This document shows, piece by piece, positions 16,799 to 27,120 of a stretch of DNA of 64,000 nucleotides. A model generated the notes under the pieces. It was given only the letters and a program-made list of their open reading frames with translations, did no database searches and was not told the DNA's origin. Position numbers and translations under genes: made by a program. Location of the stretch: NCBI RefSeq assembly GCF_000735045.1, contig NZ_JPOQ01000016.1, positions 46,869-110,868 of the forward strand. Reading direction: 5' to 3'. This DNA is from Ferrovum myxofaciens. Its GTDB lineage: Bacteria; Pseudomonadota; Gammaproteobacteria; Burkholderiales; Ferrovaceae. The number at the start of each line of letters is the position of its first letter. Position 1 is the stretch's first letter.

Positions 16799-18225
16799 AG
16801 GTTGAGCGTGCGCCCATCCACGCCCAGACAGGCTTCGCGCAGGGCTTCACTGAGAGAGGGGTGGGCATGGACAATGCGCGCCAGATCTTCACTGGAAGCC
16901 TGAAATTCAAGAGCAACCACCGCTTCGGCGATTAATTCGGAAGCCTCGGGACCCAGGATATGAACCCCCAAAATGCGGTCAGTGACAGCGCAAGCGATAA
17001 CTTTGACCAAGCCCTGGGGAGCACCCCGCGCTTTGGCACGACCATTGGCCTGGAAAGGGAAACGTCCAATACGCACGGCCCGCCCCGCTGCCTGGGCGGC
17101 TTCCTCGGTCAATCCGACCCAAGCCAATTCAGGTTCGGTATAGATGACCGCAGGGATATGAACCAAATTCACCTCAGGCAACTGACCAGCCAAACGTTCG
17201 GCCACGGCCACCCCCTCTTCTTCAGCTTTATGGGCCAACATGGGGCCCCGCACCACATCTCCAATGGCCCACACGCCCGGCACCGGCGTTCGGCAGTGGG
17301 CATCCACGGGAATACGACCCTGCCCATCGGGAGCCAGCCCCACTCGTTCCAATTCCAATCCCTTGGTATTGGGACAACGACCCACCGCGAGTATCAATAC
17401 ATCTGCGCAAAGTTTCCGGGATTCTCCCCCGCTCGTATACGTCAAGTTAAGTGATTCTGTTGTTTTTTCAACTGCTTCCAGATGAATCCCTAACTCGATT
17501 CTGAGACCGGAAGACTGGGTCAAAATTTTCAGGGCCTGTTGCGCCACTTCCTGATCTGCTTCTGGCAAAAAAATATCCCGAGTTTCCAGCAGGGTAACCG
17601 AACTCCCCAGGCGTTGCCATACGCTACCCAATTCAAGACCGATGACTCCCGCCCCTAAAATTACCAACTGGCGAGGCACCGTGGTCAACGCCAAGCCACC
17701 GGTACTGTCAAGAATTCGTTCCTGGTCGAAGGGCATGCTCTCCAGGGTGCGAGGAACCGAACCCGTTGCAATGATCACCTGAGCGGCGGCGATATCTTCT
17801 CTTTCCTGATCCTTGCGTTGAACGGTCAGATGGATCTGATCCCCTTCTTTTCCCTTAAAACTGGCACGCCCCGGCATAAAAGACACACCATTTTTTTTGA
17901 AGAGATAGCCCACCCCGGCAGTCAACTGCCGTACGATCTTTTCCTTGCGTGCCTGCATGCGCGCCACATCCAGTTGAACCGGACCGGCATCAATGCCATG
18001 CCCGGCGGCCTCCCCGATGATCCGGGCATACAAGGCAGAGGATTCCAACAAGGCTTTGGAAGGAATACACCCGACGTTCAAACAGGTACCCCCTGGACTG
18101 GGACGCTGTTGCCCATCCACCCCCTCATCGACGCAGGCTACCCGCAACCCAAGCTGGGCGGCTCGCAGGGCCGCCATGTATCCACCAGGTCCGGCACCAA
18201 TAACAACTAAATCAAATGATTGCAT
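16795..18225 (-). CDS. lpdA: Dihydrolipoyl dehydrogenase (E3 of 2-oxoglutarate dehydrogenase)
   Basis: FAD disulfide oxidoreductase that reoxidises dihydrolipoamide and makes NADH. The 476-residue protein has FAD motif GAGPGGY at 11-17, redox-active pair GGTCLNVGCIPSK near 46-58, NAD motif GAGVIGLELGS, and the C-terminal HAHPSLSEA catalytic His-Glu. It follows sucB by 17 bases. The spacer is only A/T apart from a few bases and holds no Shine-Dalgarno sequence, so translation may depend on coupling to sucB. Confidence 0.96.
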   Translation of the reverse strand: MQSFDLVVIGAGPGGYMAALRAAQLGLRVACVDEGVDGQQRPSPGGTCLNVGCIPSKALLESSALYARIIGEAAGHGIDAGPVQLDVARMQARKEKIVRQLTAGVGYLFKKNGVSFMPGRASFKGKEGDQIHLTVQRKDQEREDIAAAQVIIATGSVPRTLESMPFDQERILDSTGGLALTTVPRQLVILGAGVIGLELGSVWQRLGSSVTLLETRDIFLPEADQEVAQQALKILTQSSGLRIELGIHLEAVEKTTESLNLTYTSGGESRKLCADVLILAVGRCPNTKGLELERVGLAPDGQGRIPVDAHCRTPVPGVWAIGDVVRGPMLAHKAEEEGVAVAERLAGQLPEVNLVHIPAVIYTEPELAWVGLTEEAAQAAGRAVRIGRFPFQANGRAKARGAPQGLVKVIACAVTDRILGVHILGPEASELIAEAVVALEFQASSEDLARIVHAHPSLSEALREACLGVDGRTLNL

Positions 18226-18242
18226 GATATATTTAATATTTT

Positions 18243-19406
18243 TTATAAATCAAGAAGCCAACGCGCCGGGTCTTCCAATCCCTCCTTCATCGCCACCAGA
18301 CCAAGAACGGCCTCACGACCATCGATGAGTCGATGGTCGTAGGACAAGGCGAAATAATTCATGGGTCGAATCACGATTTCTCCCTCCACCACCATTGGCC
18401 GATCGCGCGTGGCATGGATGCCCAGAATCGCGGACTGAGGAGGATTGAGAATGGGCGTGGAAAGCATGGAACCAAAAACACCCCCATTGGTGATGGAAAA
18501 GGTTCCTCCCGACAATTCTTCCAAGGTAATATGCCCGGCATCGGCCCGTTGAGAGAAATCAGCAATCTGACGCTCGATATCAGCCATGCTCAAGCGCTGT
18601 GCATCACGCAGGATAGGAACCAACAATCCCCGTTTACTGCCGATTGCCACGCCAATATCGATGAACTCGGGCGTTACCCAATCCGTTCCCTCGATGCGCG
18701 CATTGAGCACCGGATAGCGCTGGAGGGCAGAAACCACCGCCTTGACGAAAAAGGACATGAGCCCCAAGCGAATGCCATGCTTTTTTTCAAAAGAATCCTT
18801 GTAGCGTTGACGCAGGGCCAGAACTGCCGACATATCCACTTCGTTAAAGGTGGTCAAAGTGGCCGTGCCTGACTGTGACGCCATGAGACGCTCAGCCACA
18901 CGCCGACGCAAAGCTGAGAGCGGCGTTCTGCGCTCCTGACGCGGTGCTCCAGGCAGGAGTGAGGATGACGTTTCCACGCCGGCGGGTTCCACCTGTCCGG
19001 AGGTTGGGTCTTGAATGACATCTTCCTTCAGAATACGCCCACCTCGTCCACTTCCTCCTTTCACGGACGGCTCTCGTCCCTGTTCCCGCAAAATTTTGCT
19101 GGCCGCCGGCATAACCAATACAGGGGCTTCAGGCACGGTTGCAGCAGGGAGCGGCACAGTGCTGTCCTGGCCCTCTTCCATGAGGGCCAGGACTTCATGG
19201 GATTGAACCTTGTTCCCCACGCCCTTGAGAATCCGCTGAAGCACGCCTGCACGGGGTGCTGGAACTTCCAGCACGACCTTGTCGGTTTCGATATCCACCA
19301 ACTTTTGATCCCGTTGCACCGGGGCTCCCTCAACCACATGCCAAGCAAGCACGGTGGCTTCCGTAATGGATTCTGCCAAGGGGGGGACTTTGATTTCCAG
19401 GGACAT
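18243..19406 (-). CDS. sucB: 2-oxoglutarate dehydrogenase E2, dihydrolipoyl succinyltransferase
   Basis: Core of the 2-oxoglutarate dehydrogenase complex. The 387-residue protein has one lipoyl domain (lipoylated Lys in [12 protein letters not shown], near residue 42), a peripheral-subunit-binding domain ([13 protein letters not shown], about 103-115), and the catalytic domain ending in [13 protein letters not shown] with the active His-Asp. ATG 19406 is preferred: GAGG lies 7 bases upstream, while ATG 19412 has it too close. It lies 16 bases after sucA. Confidence 0.95.
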   Translation of the reverse strand: MSLEIKVPPLAESITEATVLAWHVVEGAPVQRDQKLVDIETDKVVLEVPAPRAGVLQRILKGVGNKVQSHEVLALMEEGQDSTVPLPAATVPEAPVLVMPAASKILREQGREPSVKGGSGRGGRILKEDVIQDPTSGQVEPAGVETSSSLLPGAPRQERRTPLSALRRRVAERLMASQSGTATLTTFNEVDMSAVLALRQRYKDSFEKKHGIRLGLMSFFVKAVVSALQRYPVLNARIEGTDWVTPEFIDIGVAIGSKRGLLVPILRDAQRLSMADIERQIADFSQRADAGHITLEELSGGTFSITNGGVFGSMLSTPILNPPQSAILGIHATRDRPMVVEGEIVIRPMNYFALSYDHRLIDGREAVLGLVAMKEGLEDPARWLLDL

Positions 19407-19422
19407 GGTCATACCTCTATGG

Positions 19423-22143
19423 TCACAGAGTCAGGGCAGCCTCGAGGAATGCCCGGCGTTGTTCTTCGTGTAGGTTGAGATAGCCCACGGCAGGCGCAGC
19501 CGACGAGGGACGTAAAGCATAACTCAAATGCTGGTCCGGGCGCAGGTGACGCACCAGATAATGCTGAATACGGTGCCAGGCCCCCTGATTGCCCGGTTCT
19601 TCCTGACACCAGAGCACAGATTGTGCGGCCGGATAGCAGGCGAGTTGGGCGACAAATTCCTCATGGGGAAAGGGATAGAGTTGTTCCAGACGCATCAGAA
19701 CGATGTTCTCTATCTGCCGTTGTTCGCGCTCCGCCACCAGATCGTAATAAACTTTTCCGGAACACACCACGATCCGTTGTACAGCCGCAGGATCGATGGT
19801 CTCTTTCACTTCAGCGAGGATAGGGCGAAACCCGCCAGCAATAAATTCTTCCAGTGGGCTACTGGCCTCTTTGCGGCGCAACAGGCTTTTAGGCGTGATG
19901 ACGATGAGGGGTTTACGCAGGGGACGCAGCATCTGACGTCGCAACAGATGAAAGATTTGGGCCGCCGTACTGGGAATGCACACCTGCAGATTATAATCGG
20001 CACAGAGTTGCAAGTAGCGTTCCACCCGTGCCGAAGAATGTTCCGGGCCTTGCCCTTCATAACCATGGGGCAATAACAGGGTCAGACCACAGAGTCGACC
20101 CCATTTGGCCTCGGCCGAACTGATGAATTGGTCGATGACCACTTGGGCACCATTGGCAAAGTCGCCAAACTGGGCCTCCCAAAGTACGAGATGCCGGGGC
20201 TGAGCCGAAGCATAACCATATTCAAAACCCAGTACGGCTTCTTCCGAAAGAAGAGAATCAATCACCGTAAAAGGCGCCTGGGTGGGACTGATATGCTGCA
20301 GGGGAATGTGGATGCCCGCATCCCAACGTTGGCGGTTCTGATCATGCCAAACGGCATGGCGGTGAGAAAAGGTGCCGCGCCCACAATCTTGCCCCGACAG
20401 GCGGACGCCATAGCCCTCTTCCACCAGAGAAGCATAGGCCAGGGACTCGCCCATACCCCAATCCACCGCCAGCATTCCTTCGCCCATCTGACGCCGATGG
20501 TCCACCACCTTACGCACCGTGGGATGCAATTCGAATCCCTCGGGAATCAGGGTCAGACGTTCAGTCAGTTGGGTCAGGCGCGCGCGTGTAAGGGTAGTGT
20601 CCGCCGATGTCCGCCAATCAGCCTGACGATACGGTGTCCATTGGGCCGCATGGGCATAGGGTACTTTGGGAGAAGGTCGAACGATGGACTCGAGCAATTC
20701 GCCTCGATCGAGGGCGGCTCGATAATCTTCGATCATGGCGTCCGCTTCTTCCTGAGTCAGACGAGCAGATTGAATCAGATGCGCTGCATAGCGCTGACGC
20801 GTGGTGGGCAACGCCTGAATTTTTCGGTACATCCAGGGCTGCGTCACCATCGGTTCATCCTGTTCATTATGACCTAGACGACGATAGCACACGATATCCA
20901 CCATCACATCGCGATGAAAGGTGGTGCGATAGTCCAAAGCAACCCGCAGTACGCGCACCACCGCTTCGGGATCATCTCCATTGACGTGGAAGACCGGGGT
21001 TTCCGTCATTTTTGCCAGATCGGTGCAATAGGTGCTGGAACGGGTATCGCGCGGATCCGAGGTGGTAAACCCAATCTGATTGTTGATGACGATGTGAAGC
21101 GTTCCCCCGGTTCTGAACCCCCGGGTTTGAGACAAGGCCAGCGTTTCCATGACCACGCCTTGACCAGACAGGGCAGCATCGCCATGAATCAATACGGGAA
21201 GAACCCATTCACCCTGCGTATCCCCCCGACGATCCTGACGCGCCCGTACCGACCCCTCCACCACTGGGTTCACAATTTCCAGATGCGATGGATTGAAAGC
21301 CAGCGCAACATGCACCGAGCCTGTCGGTGTATCCACGTCGGAAGAAAAGCCCTGATGGTACTTTACATCCCCCGAGGTCAGGCCCGTTTCATGCACCCCT
21401 TCAAACTCCAGGAACAGGTCGCGCGGCAGTCGTCCCAAACAGTTGACCAGCACGTTGAGGCGACCGCGATGGGCCATTCCGATGACAATCTCTTCGATCC
21501 CCTGGGCACGCCCTTCATGGATCAAGATATTGAGGCAAGGAATGAGCGATTCCCCACCTTCCAGAGAAAATCGTTTCTGTCCCACGAAACGGGTATGCAA
21601 ATAGCGTTCCAAGGTTTCTGCCGCACTCAAATGGACCAACAGCATGCGTTGTACCTGAGGTTCCAGAATTTCGGGGGAATTTTCCATACGCTGCTGAATC
21701 CAGCGCTTCTGTGCTGTATCCGTCAGATACATGTACTCCACACCGACGGTGCCACAATAGGATCGTTGCAGGCGGGTCAGGATATCGCTCAGCGGCGCTT
21801 GAGGTGGCCCCACCAAGGACCCGGTTTCAAAAACCATGAGCCCATCGAGGTCGGCCAGTCCGTGATAGCCCAGGGTCAGTTCGGGAACTTCAGGCAAAGG
21901 ATGACGTTCGAGGGGATCGAGATGTGCAACCCGGTGTCCCAGGAAACGATAGGCATTGATGAGGCGCAGCACCGCCACCTGCCCCGGCACCCCCTCCTCG
22001 CTTCGGGGCGCTGAAGAACCCTGCTCCAGTGCTGCAAAATACGCCTGCCAATGCGCATCCACTTGTTCCGGAGTTCTCAGCCATTGATCGTATTGAGATT
22101 CGATCCATGATTGCGCCGTGCCTTCCTCATCTCTTTGACTCAT
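19423..22143 (-). CDS. sucA: 2-oxoglutarate dehydrogenase E1
   Basis: Thiamine diphosphate-dependent decarboxylase of the TCA cycle. From ATG 22143 the product has 906 residues; GGAG lies 8 bases upstream, whereas a start at 22170 would overlap gltA and add nine atypical residues. Features include the N-terminal SYDQW-like helix ([16 protein letters not shown]), the E1 region [12 protein letters not shown], the ThDP-binding [11 protein letters not shown] through [10 protein letters not shown], and the C-terminal [18 protein letters not shown]. Operon with gltA, sucB and lpdA. Confidence 0.97.
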   Translation of the reverse strand: MSQRDEEGTAQSWIESQYDQWLRTPEQVDAHWQAYFAALEQGSSAPRSEEGVPGQVAVLRLINAYRFLGHRVAHLDPLERHPLPEVPELTLGYHGLADLDGLMVFETGSLVGPPQAPLSDILTRLQRSYCGTVGVEYMYLTDTAQKRWIQQRMENSPEILEPQVQRMLLVHLSAAETLERYLHTRFVGQKRFSLEGGESLIPCLNILIHEGRAQGIEEIVIGMAHRGRLNVLVNCLGRLPRDLFLEFEGVHETGLTSGDVKYHQGFSSDVDTPTGSVHVALAFNPSHLEIVNPVVEGSVRARQDRRGDTQGEWVLPVLIHGDAALSGQGVVMETLALSQTRGFRTGGTLHIVINNQIGFTTSDPRDTRSSTYCTDLAKMTETPVFHVNGDDPEAVVRVLRVALDYRTTFHRDVMVDIVCYRRLGHNEQDEPMVTQPWMYRKIQALPTTRQRYAAHLIQSARLTQEEADAMIEDYRAALDRGELLESIVRPSPKVPYAHAAQWTPYRQADWRTSADTTLTRARLTQLTERLTLIPEGFELHPTVRKVVDHRRQMGEGMLAVDWGMGESLAYASLVEEGYGVRLSGQDCGRGTFSHRHAVWHDQNRQRWDAGIHIPLQHISPTQAPFTVIDSLLSEEAVLGFEYGYASAQPRHLVLWEAQFGDFANGAQVVIDQFISSAEAKWGRLCGLTLLLPHGYEGQGPEHSSARVERYLQLCADYNLQVCIPSTAAQIFHLLRRQMLRPLRKPLIVITPKSLLRRKEASSPLEEFIAGGFRPILAEVKETIDPAAVQRIVVCSGKVYYDLVAEREQRQIENIVLMRLEQLYPFPHEEFVAQLACYPAAQSVLWCQEEPGNQGAWHRIQHYLVRHLRPDQHLSYALRPSSAAPAVGYLNLHEEQRRAFLEAALTL

Positions 22144-22166
22144 GATCCTATCTCCCCTGTGCAACC

Positions 22167-23465
22167 TCAATGATCCCGTGCTTCGAGGGGAACCCAGTCG
22201 CGCTGCACAGGCCCAACGTACAGTTGACGCGGACGCCCGATCTTCTGCTGAGGGTCACTGATCATTTCATTCCACTGGGTAATCCAGCCCACCGTTCGGC
22301 CCATGGCAAAGACGGCAGTAAACATGCTGGTGGGAATGCCCAGCGCCCGAAGGACGATGCCGGAGTAAAAATCCACATTGGGATAGAGTTTCTTGGTGAT
22401 GAAATATTCGTCTTCCAGAGCAATCCGTTCCAGTTCCAGAGCCAACTTGAACAGGGGGTCATTATGCAGGCCCAGTTCCGTCAGCACTTCATGGCAGGTC
22501 CGACGCATCACTCCTGCACGCGGATCCATGTGTTTGTAGATTCGATGACCAAAGCCCATGAGACGGAATGAGTCATTTTTATCCTTGGCGCGGGCAATAT
22601 ATTTACCGACTTGAGAAACATCCCCGATCTCTTCCAGTTGCTTCAGAACGGCTTCGTTCGCTCCTCCGTGCGCAGGGCCCCACAGGGCTGCTATGCCCGC
22701 AGCGATACAGGCGAAGGGGTTGGCACCACTGGATCCTGCCAGACGCACGGTGGAAGTGGAAGCATTCTGCTCATGGTCGGCATGGAGCGTCAAAATACGG
22801 TCAAAGGCACGCACCAGAACCGGATTGGGCACATATTCCTCACAAGGGGTGGCAAACATCATGTACAGGAAGTTGGCTGCATAACTCAAATCGTTACGAG
22901 GATACATGAAGGGTAACCCCTTGTTGTAACGATAGCACATGGCAGCAATGGTGGGCACCTTGGCCAGCAGACGCGTGGCCGAAATGGCACGGTGTTCGGC
23001 ATTGGTGATCTTGAGGGCATCGTAATAGAAGGCGGAAAGTGCACCCACCACCCCCACCATCACCGCCATGGGATGAGCATCGCGTCGGAACCCTTTGAAA
23101 AAATTATGCAATTGATCATGGACCATGGTATGACGACGAATACTGGTCTCAAAGGTCTTTTTTTCCTGTGCCGTGGGCAATTCGCCATTCAGCAATAGAT
23201 AGCAGACTTCCATGAAATCCGAGTGTTCCGCCAATTGTTCGATGGGATAGCCGCGGTAATACAACAAACCCGCATCGCCATCAATGAAGGTGATGGCCGA
23301 CTGACAACTGGCTGTAGCCAGGAATCCTGGATCATAGGTAAACAGGCCGAGTTGCTGGGCCAAGGTTCGAATATCGATCACTGCTGGTCCGAGGGCGCTG
23401 GCATAAACCGGTAACTCGATCTGTTGACCCTCATAGGTCAATAATATTTTTCCTTGTTCATTCAT
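22167..23465 (-). CDS. gltA: Citrate synthase (type II)
   Basis: Condenses acetyl-CoA and oxaloacetate. The 432-residue length is that of the hexameric, NADH-sensitive proteobacterial type. Catalytic landmarks: [26 protein letters not shown] with an active-site His, and [15 protein letters not shown] with His; the Asp lies in the [11 protein letters not shown] to FAMGRT region. It stands between sdhE and sucA on the same strand. Confidence 0.97.
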   Translation of the reverse strand: MNEQGKILLTYEGQQIELPVYASALGPAVIDIRTLAQQLGLFTYDPGFLATASCQSAITFIDGDAGLLYYRGYPIEQLAEHSDFMEVCYLLLNGELPTAQEKKTFETSIRRHTMVHDQLHNFFKGFRRDAHPMAVMVGVVGALSAFYYDALKITNAEHRAISATRLLAKVPTIAAMCYRYNKGLPFMYPRNDLSYAANFLYMMFATPCEEYVPNPVLVRAFDRILTLHADHEQNASTSTVRLAGSSGANPFACIAAGIAALWGPAHGGANEAVLKQLEEIGDVSQVGKYIARAKDKNDSFRLMGFGHRIYKHMDPRAGVMRRTCHEVLTELGLHNDPLFKLALELERIALEDEYFITKKLYPNVDFYSGIVLRALGIPTSMFTAVFAMGRTVGWITQWNEMISDPQQKIGRPRQLYVGPVQRDWVPLEARDH

Positions 23466-23495
23466 TATGTTCTCCAGCAGTATTAATGTATTTAA

Positions 23496-23762
23496 TTAGG
23501 TTTCGCCAATTTTTTCAAGGAGGGCCACCCACTCAGGTTCACAAGGGATTCTACCCAGCACTCGATCGAGCAAGCCGTTGTCGTCCAGTTGCAGCACTTC
23601 GCCATATTGATCCAATTCGCCCGAAGTCAGTGTTACCAGATGATGTTCCAGGAAACGCTGCAACAATAGATCCATTTCGAGTAGACCTCGTCGACTGCGC
23701 CAGCGCAGGCGTTCAAGCATACGCTCCGAAGATGCACTTCCCTGTTCCTGGATCCTTGTCAT
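23496..23762 (-). CDS. sdhE: Succinate dehydrogenase FAD assembly factor SdhE
   Basis: Small helical protein needed for covalent flavinylation of SdhA. The 88-residue product has the conserved RRGLLEMD version of the RGxxE motif near residues 23-30. Start is one base after the sdhB stop. Located between sdhB and gltA, the usual betaproteobacterial place. Confidence 0.92.
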   Translation of the reverse strand: MTRIQEQGSASSERMLERLRWRSRRGLLEMDLLLQRFLEHHLVTLTSGELDQYGEVLQLDDNGLLDRVLGRIPCEPEWVALLEKIGET

Positions 23763-23763
23763 C

Positions 23764-24459
23764 TCATACCATCCGTTTGACCATCATCCCCTTGATTTTT
23801 CCGATGGCCGCCGTGGGATTGAGCCCCTTAGGGCAAACCTCAACACAATTCATGATGGTATGACACCGAAAGAGCCGATAGGGATCATCCAGATCATCCA
23901 GTCGTTCACGGGTGGCCTCGTCACGAGTATCTGCAATGAATCGGTAGGCTTGCAGAAGAGCTGCAGGGCCTAAAAACTTGTCTGGATTCCACCAAAATGA
24001 AGGGCAGGAAGTGCTGCAACAGGCACAGAGGATGCACTCGTACAAGCCATCCAGTTCCTCACGATCCTCAGGAGATTGAAGGCGTTCCTTCTGAGGCGGC
24101 GGTGAGGTGGTTTCCAAATAAGGTTTGACCGAGTGGTATTGCTTGAAAAATTGCCCCATGTCCACGATCAGATCCCGAATCACCGGCAGCCCCGGGAGGG
24201 GACGCAAAATCACCGGCTCAGTCAAACCCTGGAGGGGCGTGATACAGGCCAAGCCATTGCGCCCATTGATATTCATGCCGTCGGAACCGCACACACCCTC
24301 GCGGCAGGACTTGCGCAACCCCAGCGAATCGTCCTGGGCCTTGATGCGCAGTAGGGCATCCAGAAGCATGCGGTCCGTTGGCTGGAGTGCAACTTCATAA
24401 TCCTGCATGTAAGGACGCTCGTCCTTTTCCGGGTTATAACGATAAATGCTGAACTTCAT
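23764..24459 (-). CDS. sdhB: Succinate dehydrogenase iron-sulfur subunit
   Basis: Carries 2Fe-2S, 4Fe-4S and 3Fe-4S clusters between the flavin and ubiquinone. The 231-residue protein has the plant-type ferredoxin cysteines (SCREGVCGSDGMNING near 58-73) and the C-terminal ferredoxin motifs CILCACCSTSCPSFWW and CHTIMNCVEVCPKGLNP. It lies 23 bases after sdhA. Confidence 0.97.
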   Translation of the reverse strand: MKFSIYRYNPEKDERPYMQDYEVALQPTDRMLLDALLRIKAQDDSLGLRKSCREGVCGSDGMNINGRNGLACITPLQGLTEPVILRPLPGLPVIRDLIVDMGQFFKQYHSVKPYLETTSPPPQKERLQSPEDREELDGLYECILCACCSTSCPSFWWNPDKFLGPAALLQAYRFIADTRDEATRERLDDLDDPYRLFRCHTIMNCVEVCPKGLNPTAAIGKIKGMMVKRMV

Positions 24460-24482
24460 GACAGGTCCTCAAACGACAAAAC

Positions 24483-26246
24483 TTAATAAACCCGCACTTT
24501 GGGTTCAAAGGATTCCACCGTCAGGGGTTGCAGATTCACGGGTTTGTAGGCCATCCGACTGCCCTCCAGATACCATAAACTGTGCTTCAACCACTGCCGG
24601 TCATCCCTTTCCGGATAATCCTCGCGCGCATGGGCTCCCCGGCTTTCTTCACGGGCAGCTGCCGACACCAGGGTGGCTTCAGCCACAATCATCAGATTCT
24701 GCAATTCCAGTGCTTCTACCCGTGCCGTATTGAATATCCGACTTTTGTCTCCGATGCGCAGGTGACGCGCCCGTTCAGCCAGCATGCGGATTTTTGACAC
24801 GCCTTCCTGAAGGAGTTCCCCCGTTCGAAAGACGCTGGCATGGTGCTGAACCACTCGGCGCATTTCCGTTCCCAATGCGGCCACAGATTCACCGGCTTCC
24901 GTGCTTTCCAGGGCAGCCAGACGAGCCAGCGCCGGTTCTTCGGCCCCGCGCGGCAGATCCCGCGCTTCGGGATGGGTTTTGAGCCAGGCGCTGACATGGT
25001 CTCCGGCAGATTTACCGAATACCAACAAATCCAGCAAAGAATTGGTGCCCAGCCGGTTAGCCCCATGCACGGACACACAGGCACATTCTCCGATGGCATA
25101 GAGCCCTGGGACGGGTTCCGCCACTTTCTGCCCACGGGGTACCACCACCTGTCCGTAGTAGTTGGTGGGAACCCCCCCCATCTGGTAGTGACAGGTGGGA
25201 AGAACGGGAATCGGCTCCCGAACCGGATCCACCGAAGCAAATTTGATCGCGATTTCACGAATTCCCGGCAAGCGTTTGTGAATGACTTCTTCCCCCAAAT
25301 GGTCCAGCTTCAGCAGGACATGGTCTTTTTCCGGGCCCACCCCCCGTCCTTCCTTGATTTCCTGATCCATGGCACGGGAAACCACATCTCGACTGGCCAA
25401 ATCCTTCATAGTGGGCGCATATCGTTCCATAAAACGCTCCCCCAGGGAATTCAGCAAGATCCCCCCTTCTCCACGCACGCCTTCCGTAATCAAAATTCCA
25501 GCACCTGCCACCCCGGTGGGATGAAACTGCCAGAACTCCATATCTTCCAGCGGTATCCCGGCCCGTGCCGCCATGCCCAAACCATCCCCGGTATTGATAT
25601 AGGCATTGGTACTGGAATGATAAATTCGCCCTGCCCCCCCTGTGGCCAAAATGACGGCCTTCGACTGGAAAAGGACGACTTCGCCGGTTTCCATTTCAAG
25701 AGCCACCAGTCCAACTACAGCCCCTTCCCTATCCCGAATCAGGTCGATCGCCATCCATTCCACAAAAAATTGACATTGTTCGCGAATATTTCGTTGATAC
25801 AGCGTATGCAGCAAGGCATGTCCCGTTCGGTCAGCCGCAGCACAGGCTCGTTGGACAGGATTTTGACCGAAATTCTGGGTATGACCGCCAAAGGGACGCT
25901 GATAAATGGTGCCATCGGAATTTCGGTCGAAGGGCATGCCGAAATGTTCCAACTCATAAACCAGTTCTGGTGCCTTGCGACACATAAACTCGATGGCATC
26001 CTGGTCTCCTAGATAATCCGACCCCTTGATGGTGTCGTACATATGCCAAAGCCAGTGATCTTCCTGCATGTTCCCCAGGGACGCGCTGATACCGCCCTGG
26101 GCCGCCACAGTATGGGAACGGGTCGGAAAAACCTTTGAAAAGACAGCCACGGCATGTCCCGCTTCCGACAACTGGAGCGCTGCCCGCAACCCGGACCCCC
26201 CGCCCCCCACAATGACCACATCGAAATCCTGTTTGTTCAACCCCAT
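24483..26246 (-). CDS. sdhA: Succinate dehydrogenase flavoprotein subunit
   Basis: FAD-containing catalytic subunit oxidising succinate to fumarate. From ATG 26246 it has 587 residues, the normal size; GGGG stands 6 bases upstream. ATG 26258 is an alternative that would overlap sdhD. Landmarks are the FAD motif GGGGSGLRAA near 14-23, the covalent-FAD histidine in SHTVAAQGG, and the active-site Arg/His region in HGANRLGTNSLLD. Start lies just inside the sdhD stop region, indicating tight coupling. Confidence 0.96.
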   Translation of the reverse strand: MGLNKQDFDVVIVGGGGSGLRAALQLSEAGHAVAVFSKVFPTRSHTVAAQGGISASLGNMQEDHWLWHMYDTIKGSDYLGDQDAIEFMCRKAPELVYELEHFGMPFDRNSDGTIYQRPFGGHTQNFGQNPVQRACAAADRTGHALLHTLYQRNIREQCQFFVEWMAIDLIRDREGAVVGLVALEMETGEVVLFQSKAVILATGGAGRIYHSSTNAYINTGDGLGMAARAGIPLEDMEFWQFHPTGVAGAGILITEGVRGEGGILLNSLGERFMERYAPTMKDLASRDVVSRAMDQEIKEGRGVGPEKDHVLLKLDHLGEEVIHKRLPGIREIAIKFASVDPVREPIPVLPTCHYQMGGVPTNYYGQVVVPRGQKVAEPVPGLYAIGECACVSVHGANRLGTNSLLDLLVFGKSAGDHVSAWLKTHPEARDLPRGAEEPALARLAALESTEAGESVAALGTEMRRVVQHHASVFRTGELLQEGVSKIRMLAERARHLRIGDKSRIFNTARVEALELQNLMIVAEATLVSAAAREESRGAHAREDYPERDDRQWLKHSLWYLEGSRMAYKPVNLQPLTVESFEPKVRVY

Positions 26247-26248
26247 GT

Positions 26249-26593
26249 TTAACCCCATAAAATCTCGGCGGACCACAGTACCTCTGCCAGTAAAGTCAGA
26301 ATCACCCCCACCTGCAGGGTCAAACGCAGCCCAACGGGCTGGATATAGTCCATGAAGATATCCCGCAAACCGATCCAGGCATGCCAGCACAAGGCCAGAA
26401 TGAACAGAAAGGTGGCAATCCGCACGGGGCGTTCATGCAGCAGGGTCGCCCACTCATGACGATCCGCCGGATGAGCCAAAACCACCCACAAAAGCGCCAT
26501 GAGGGTATATCCCCCCATGATCACGGCGGTGATCCGTTGTACCAACCAATCCCTGAGGCCGTAATGGGCCCCCACCACAATTCTCTTCACCAT
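26249..26593 (-). CDS. sdhD: Succinate dehydrogenase membrane anchor subunit
   Basis: Small subunit D, one half of the haem b/quinone-binding anchor. From ATG 26593 there are 114 residues with three hydrophobic helices (about 20-40, 59-76, 90-110). The conserved WHAWIGLRDIFMDYI segment contains the haem-ligand-type His and quinone-site Asp-Tyr. The same frame stays open upstream to 27001, but that part is the sdhC gene out of frame. Overlaps sdhC by 7 bases. Confidence 0.93.
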   Translation of the reverse strand: MVKRIVVGAHYGLRDWLVQRITAVIMGGYTLMALLWVVLAHPADRHEWATLLHERPVRIATFLFILALCWHAWIGLRDIFMDYIQPVGLRLTLQVGVILTLLAEVLWSAEILWG

Positions 26594-26946
26594 GCCAGCA
26601 ACTCCACAATCAAGGTCAAAAAACCGCTGACACCCAGCACCCACAGACTGGAACGACGAGCTTGCGCCTTGTCCAGACCGAGGTGAATATCCAGCAGCAG
26701 GAAACGGATACCCGCACAAAAATGATGCAAAAAGGCCCAAATCAATGGAGCCAGAACAAGACGGGGAAAAACCCCCAGTTCCCCCGCGCGCTCCGGGTGA
26801 AGCCCGCGCTCCAGAAAATAAAGGAAGAGAGGAATGCCCGTCAGAAACAAGATCACCCCACTGACCCGGTGCAAGATCGATACAACCCCCGGAAGGGGCA
26901 ACTGGATGGTACGCAAATCGAGATTCTTTGGGCGCTGGGTCTTCAT
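26587..26946 (-). CDS. sdhC: Succinate dehydrogenase cytochrome b556 subunit
   Basis: Membrane anchor with a haem b ligand. The 119-residue product has the SdhC signature SILHRVSGVILF near 23-34 and HHFCAGIRFLLLD near 75-87, with three membrane helices. An AGGA 9 bases upstream and a TATACT at 26988-26983 (minus) suggest this is the first gene of the sdhCDAB-sdhE-gltA-sucAB-lpdA-zapE unit. Confidence 0.94.
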   Translation of the reverse strand: MKTQRPKNLDLRTIQLPLPGVVSILHRVSGVILFLTGIPLFLYFLERGLHPERAGELGVFPRLVLAPLIWAFLHHFCAGIRFLLLDIHLGLDKAQARRSSLWVLGVSGFLTLIVELLAW

Positions 26947-26982
26947 GAACGATCATCCTGATGAGGAAGAGCCTAAGGTTGT

Positions 26983-26988
26983 AGTATA
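26983..26988 (-). promoter_or_regulatory. Candidate -10 box (TATACT) for the sdh operon
   Basis: TATACT on the minus strand, 37 bases before the sdhC start. There is no good -35 hexamer at the right distance, so confidence is low; it is the best -10 match in the divergent sdhC/acnA spacer on this strand. Confidence 0.35.
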
Positions 26989-27056
26989 CCTTGCCTTTCA
27001 CGGGATTCTAGCGGGTCACCAAAACTTGCCTGCAGGATGCCACTGGCGTATAACAC

Positions 27057-27085
27057 TTGACATCCCCCTGAACCCCCCCTAGGAT
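27057..27085 (+). promoter_or_regulatory. Sigma-70 promoter for acnA
   Basis: Consensus -35 TTGACA at 27057-27062, 17-base spacer, and -10 TAGGAT at 27080-27085. Predicted start of transcription is about 27092, leaving a leader near 29 bases before the acnA ATG at 27121. Confidence 0.75.
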
Positions 27086-27120
27086 GCCCCGGCATCCACT
27101 TGATTCAAGAGAAATTGACC

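Noticed and set aside
20914..22014. 366-codon open frame on the plus strand, opposite sucA
   Set aside because: Antisense shadow of sucA with no ribosome-binding site or recognisable domain.
24840..26012. 390-codon open frame on the plus strand, opposite sdhA
   Set aside because: Shadow of a high-GC coding region; sdhA on the other strand carries full family motifs and the antisense product resembles nothing.
26249..27001. 250-codon frame that looks like an extended or fused sdhD
   Set aside because: Only the last 114 codons are sdhD; the first part is the sdhC region in the wrong frame plus the upstream spacer.
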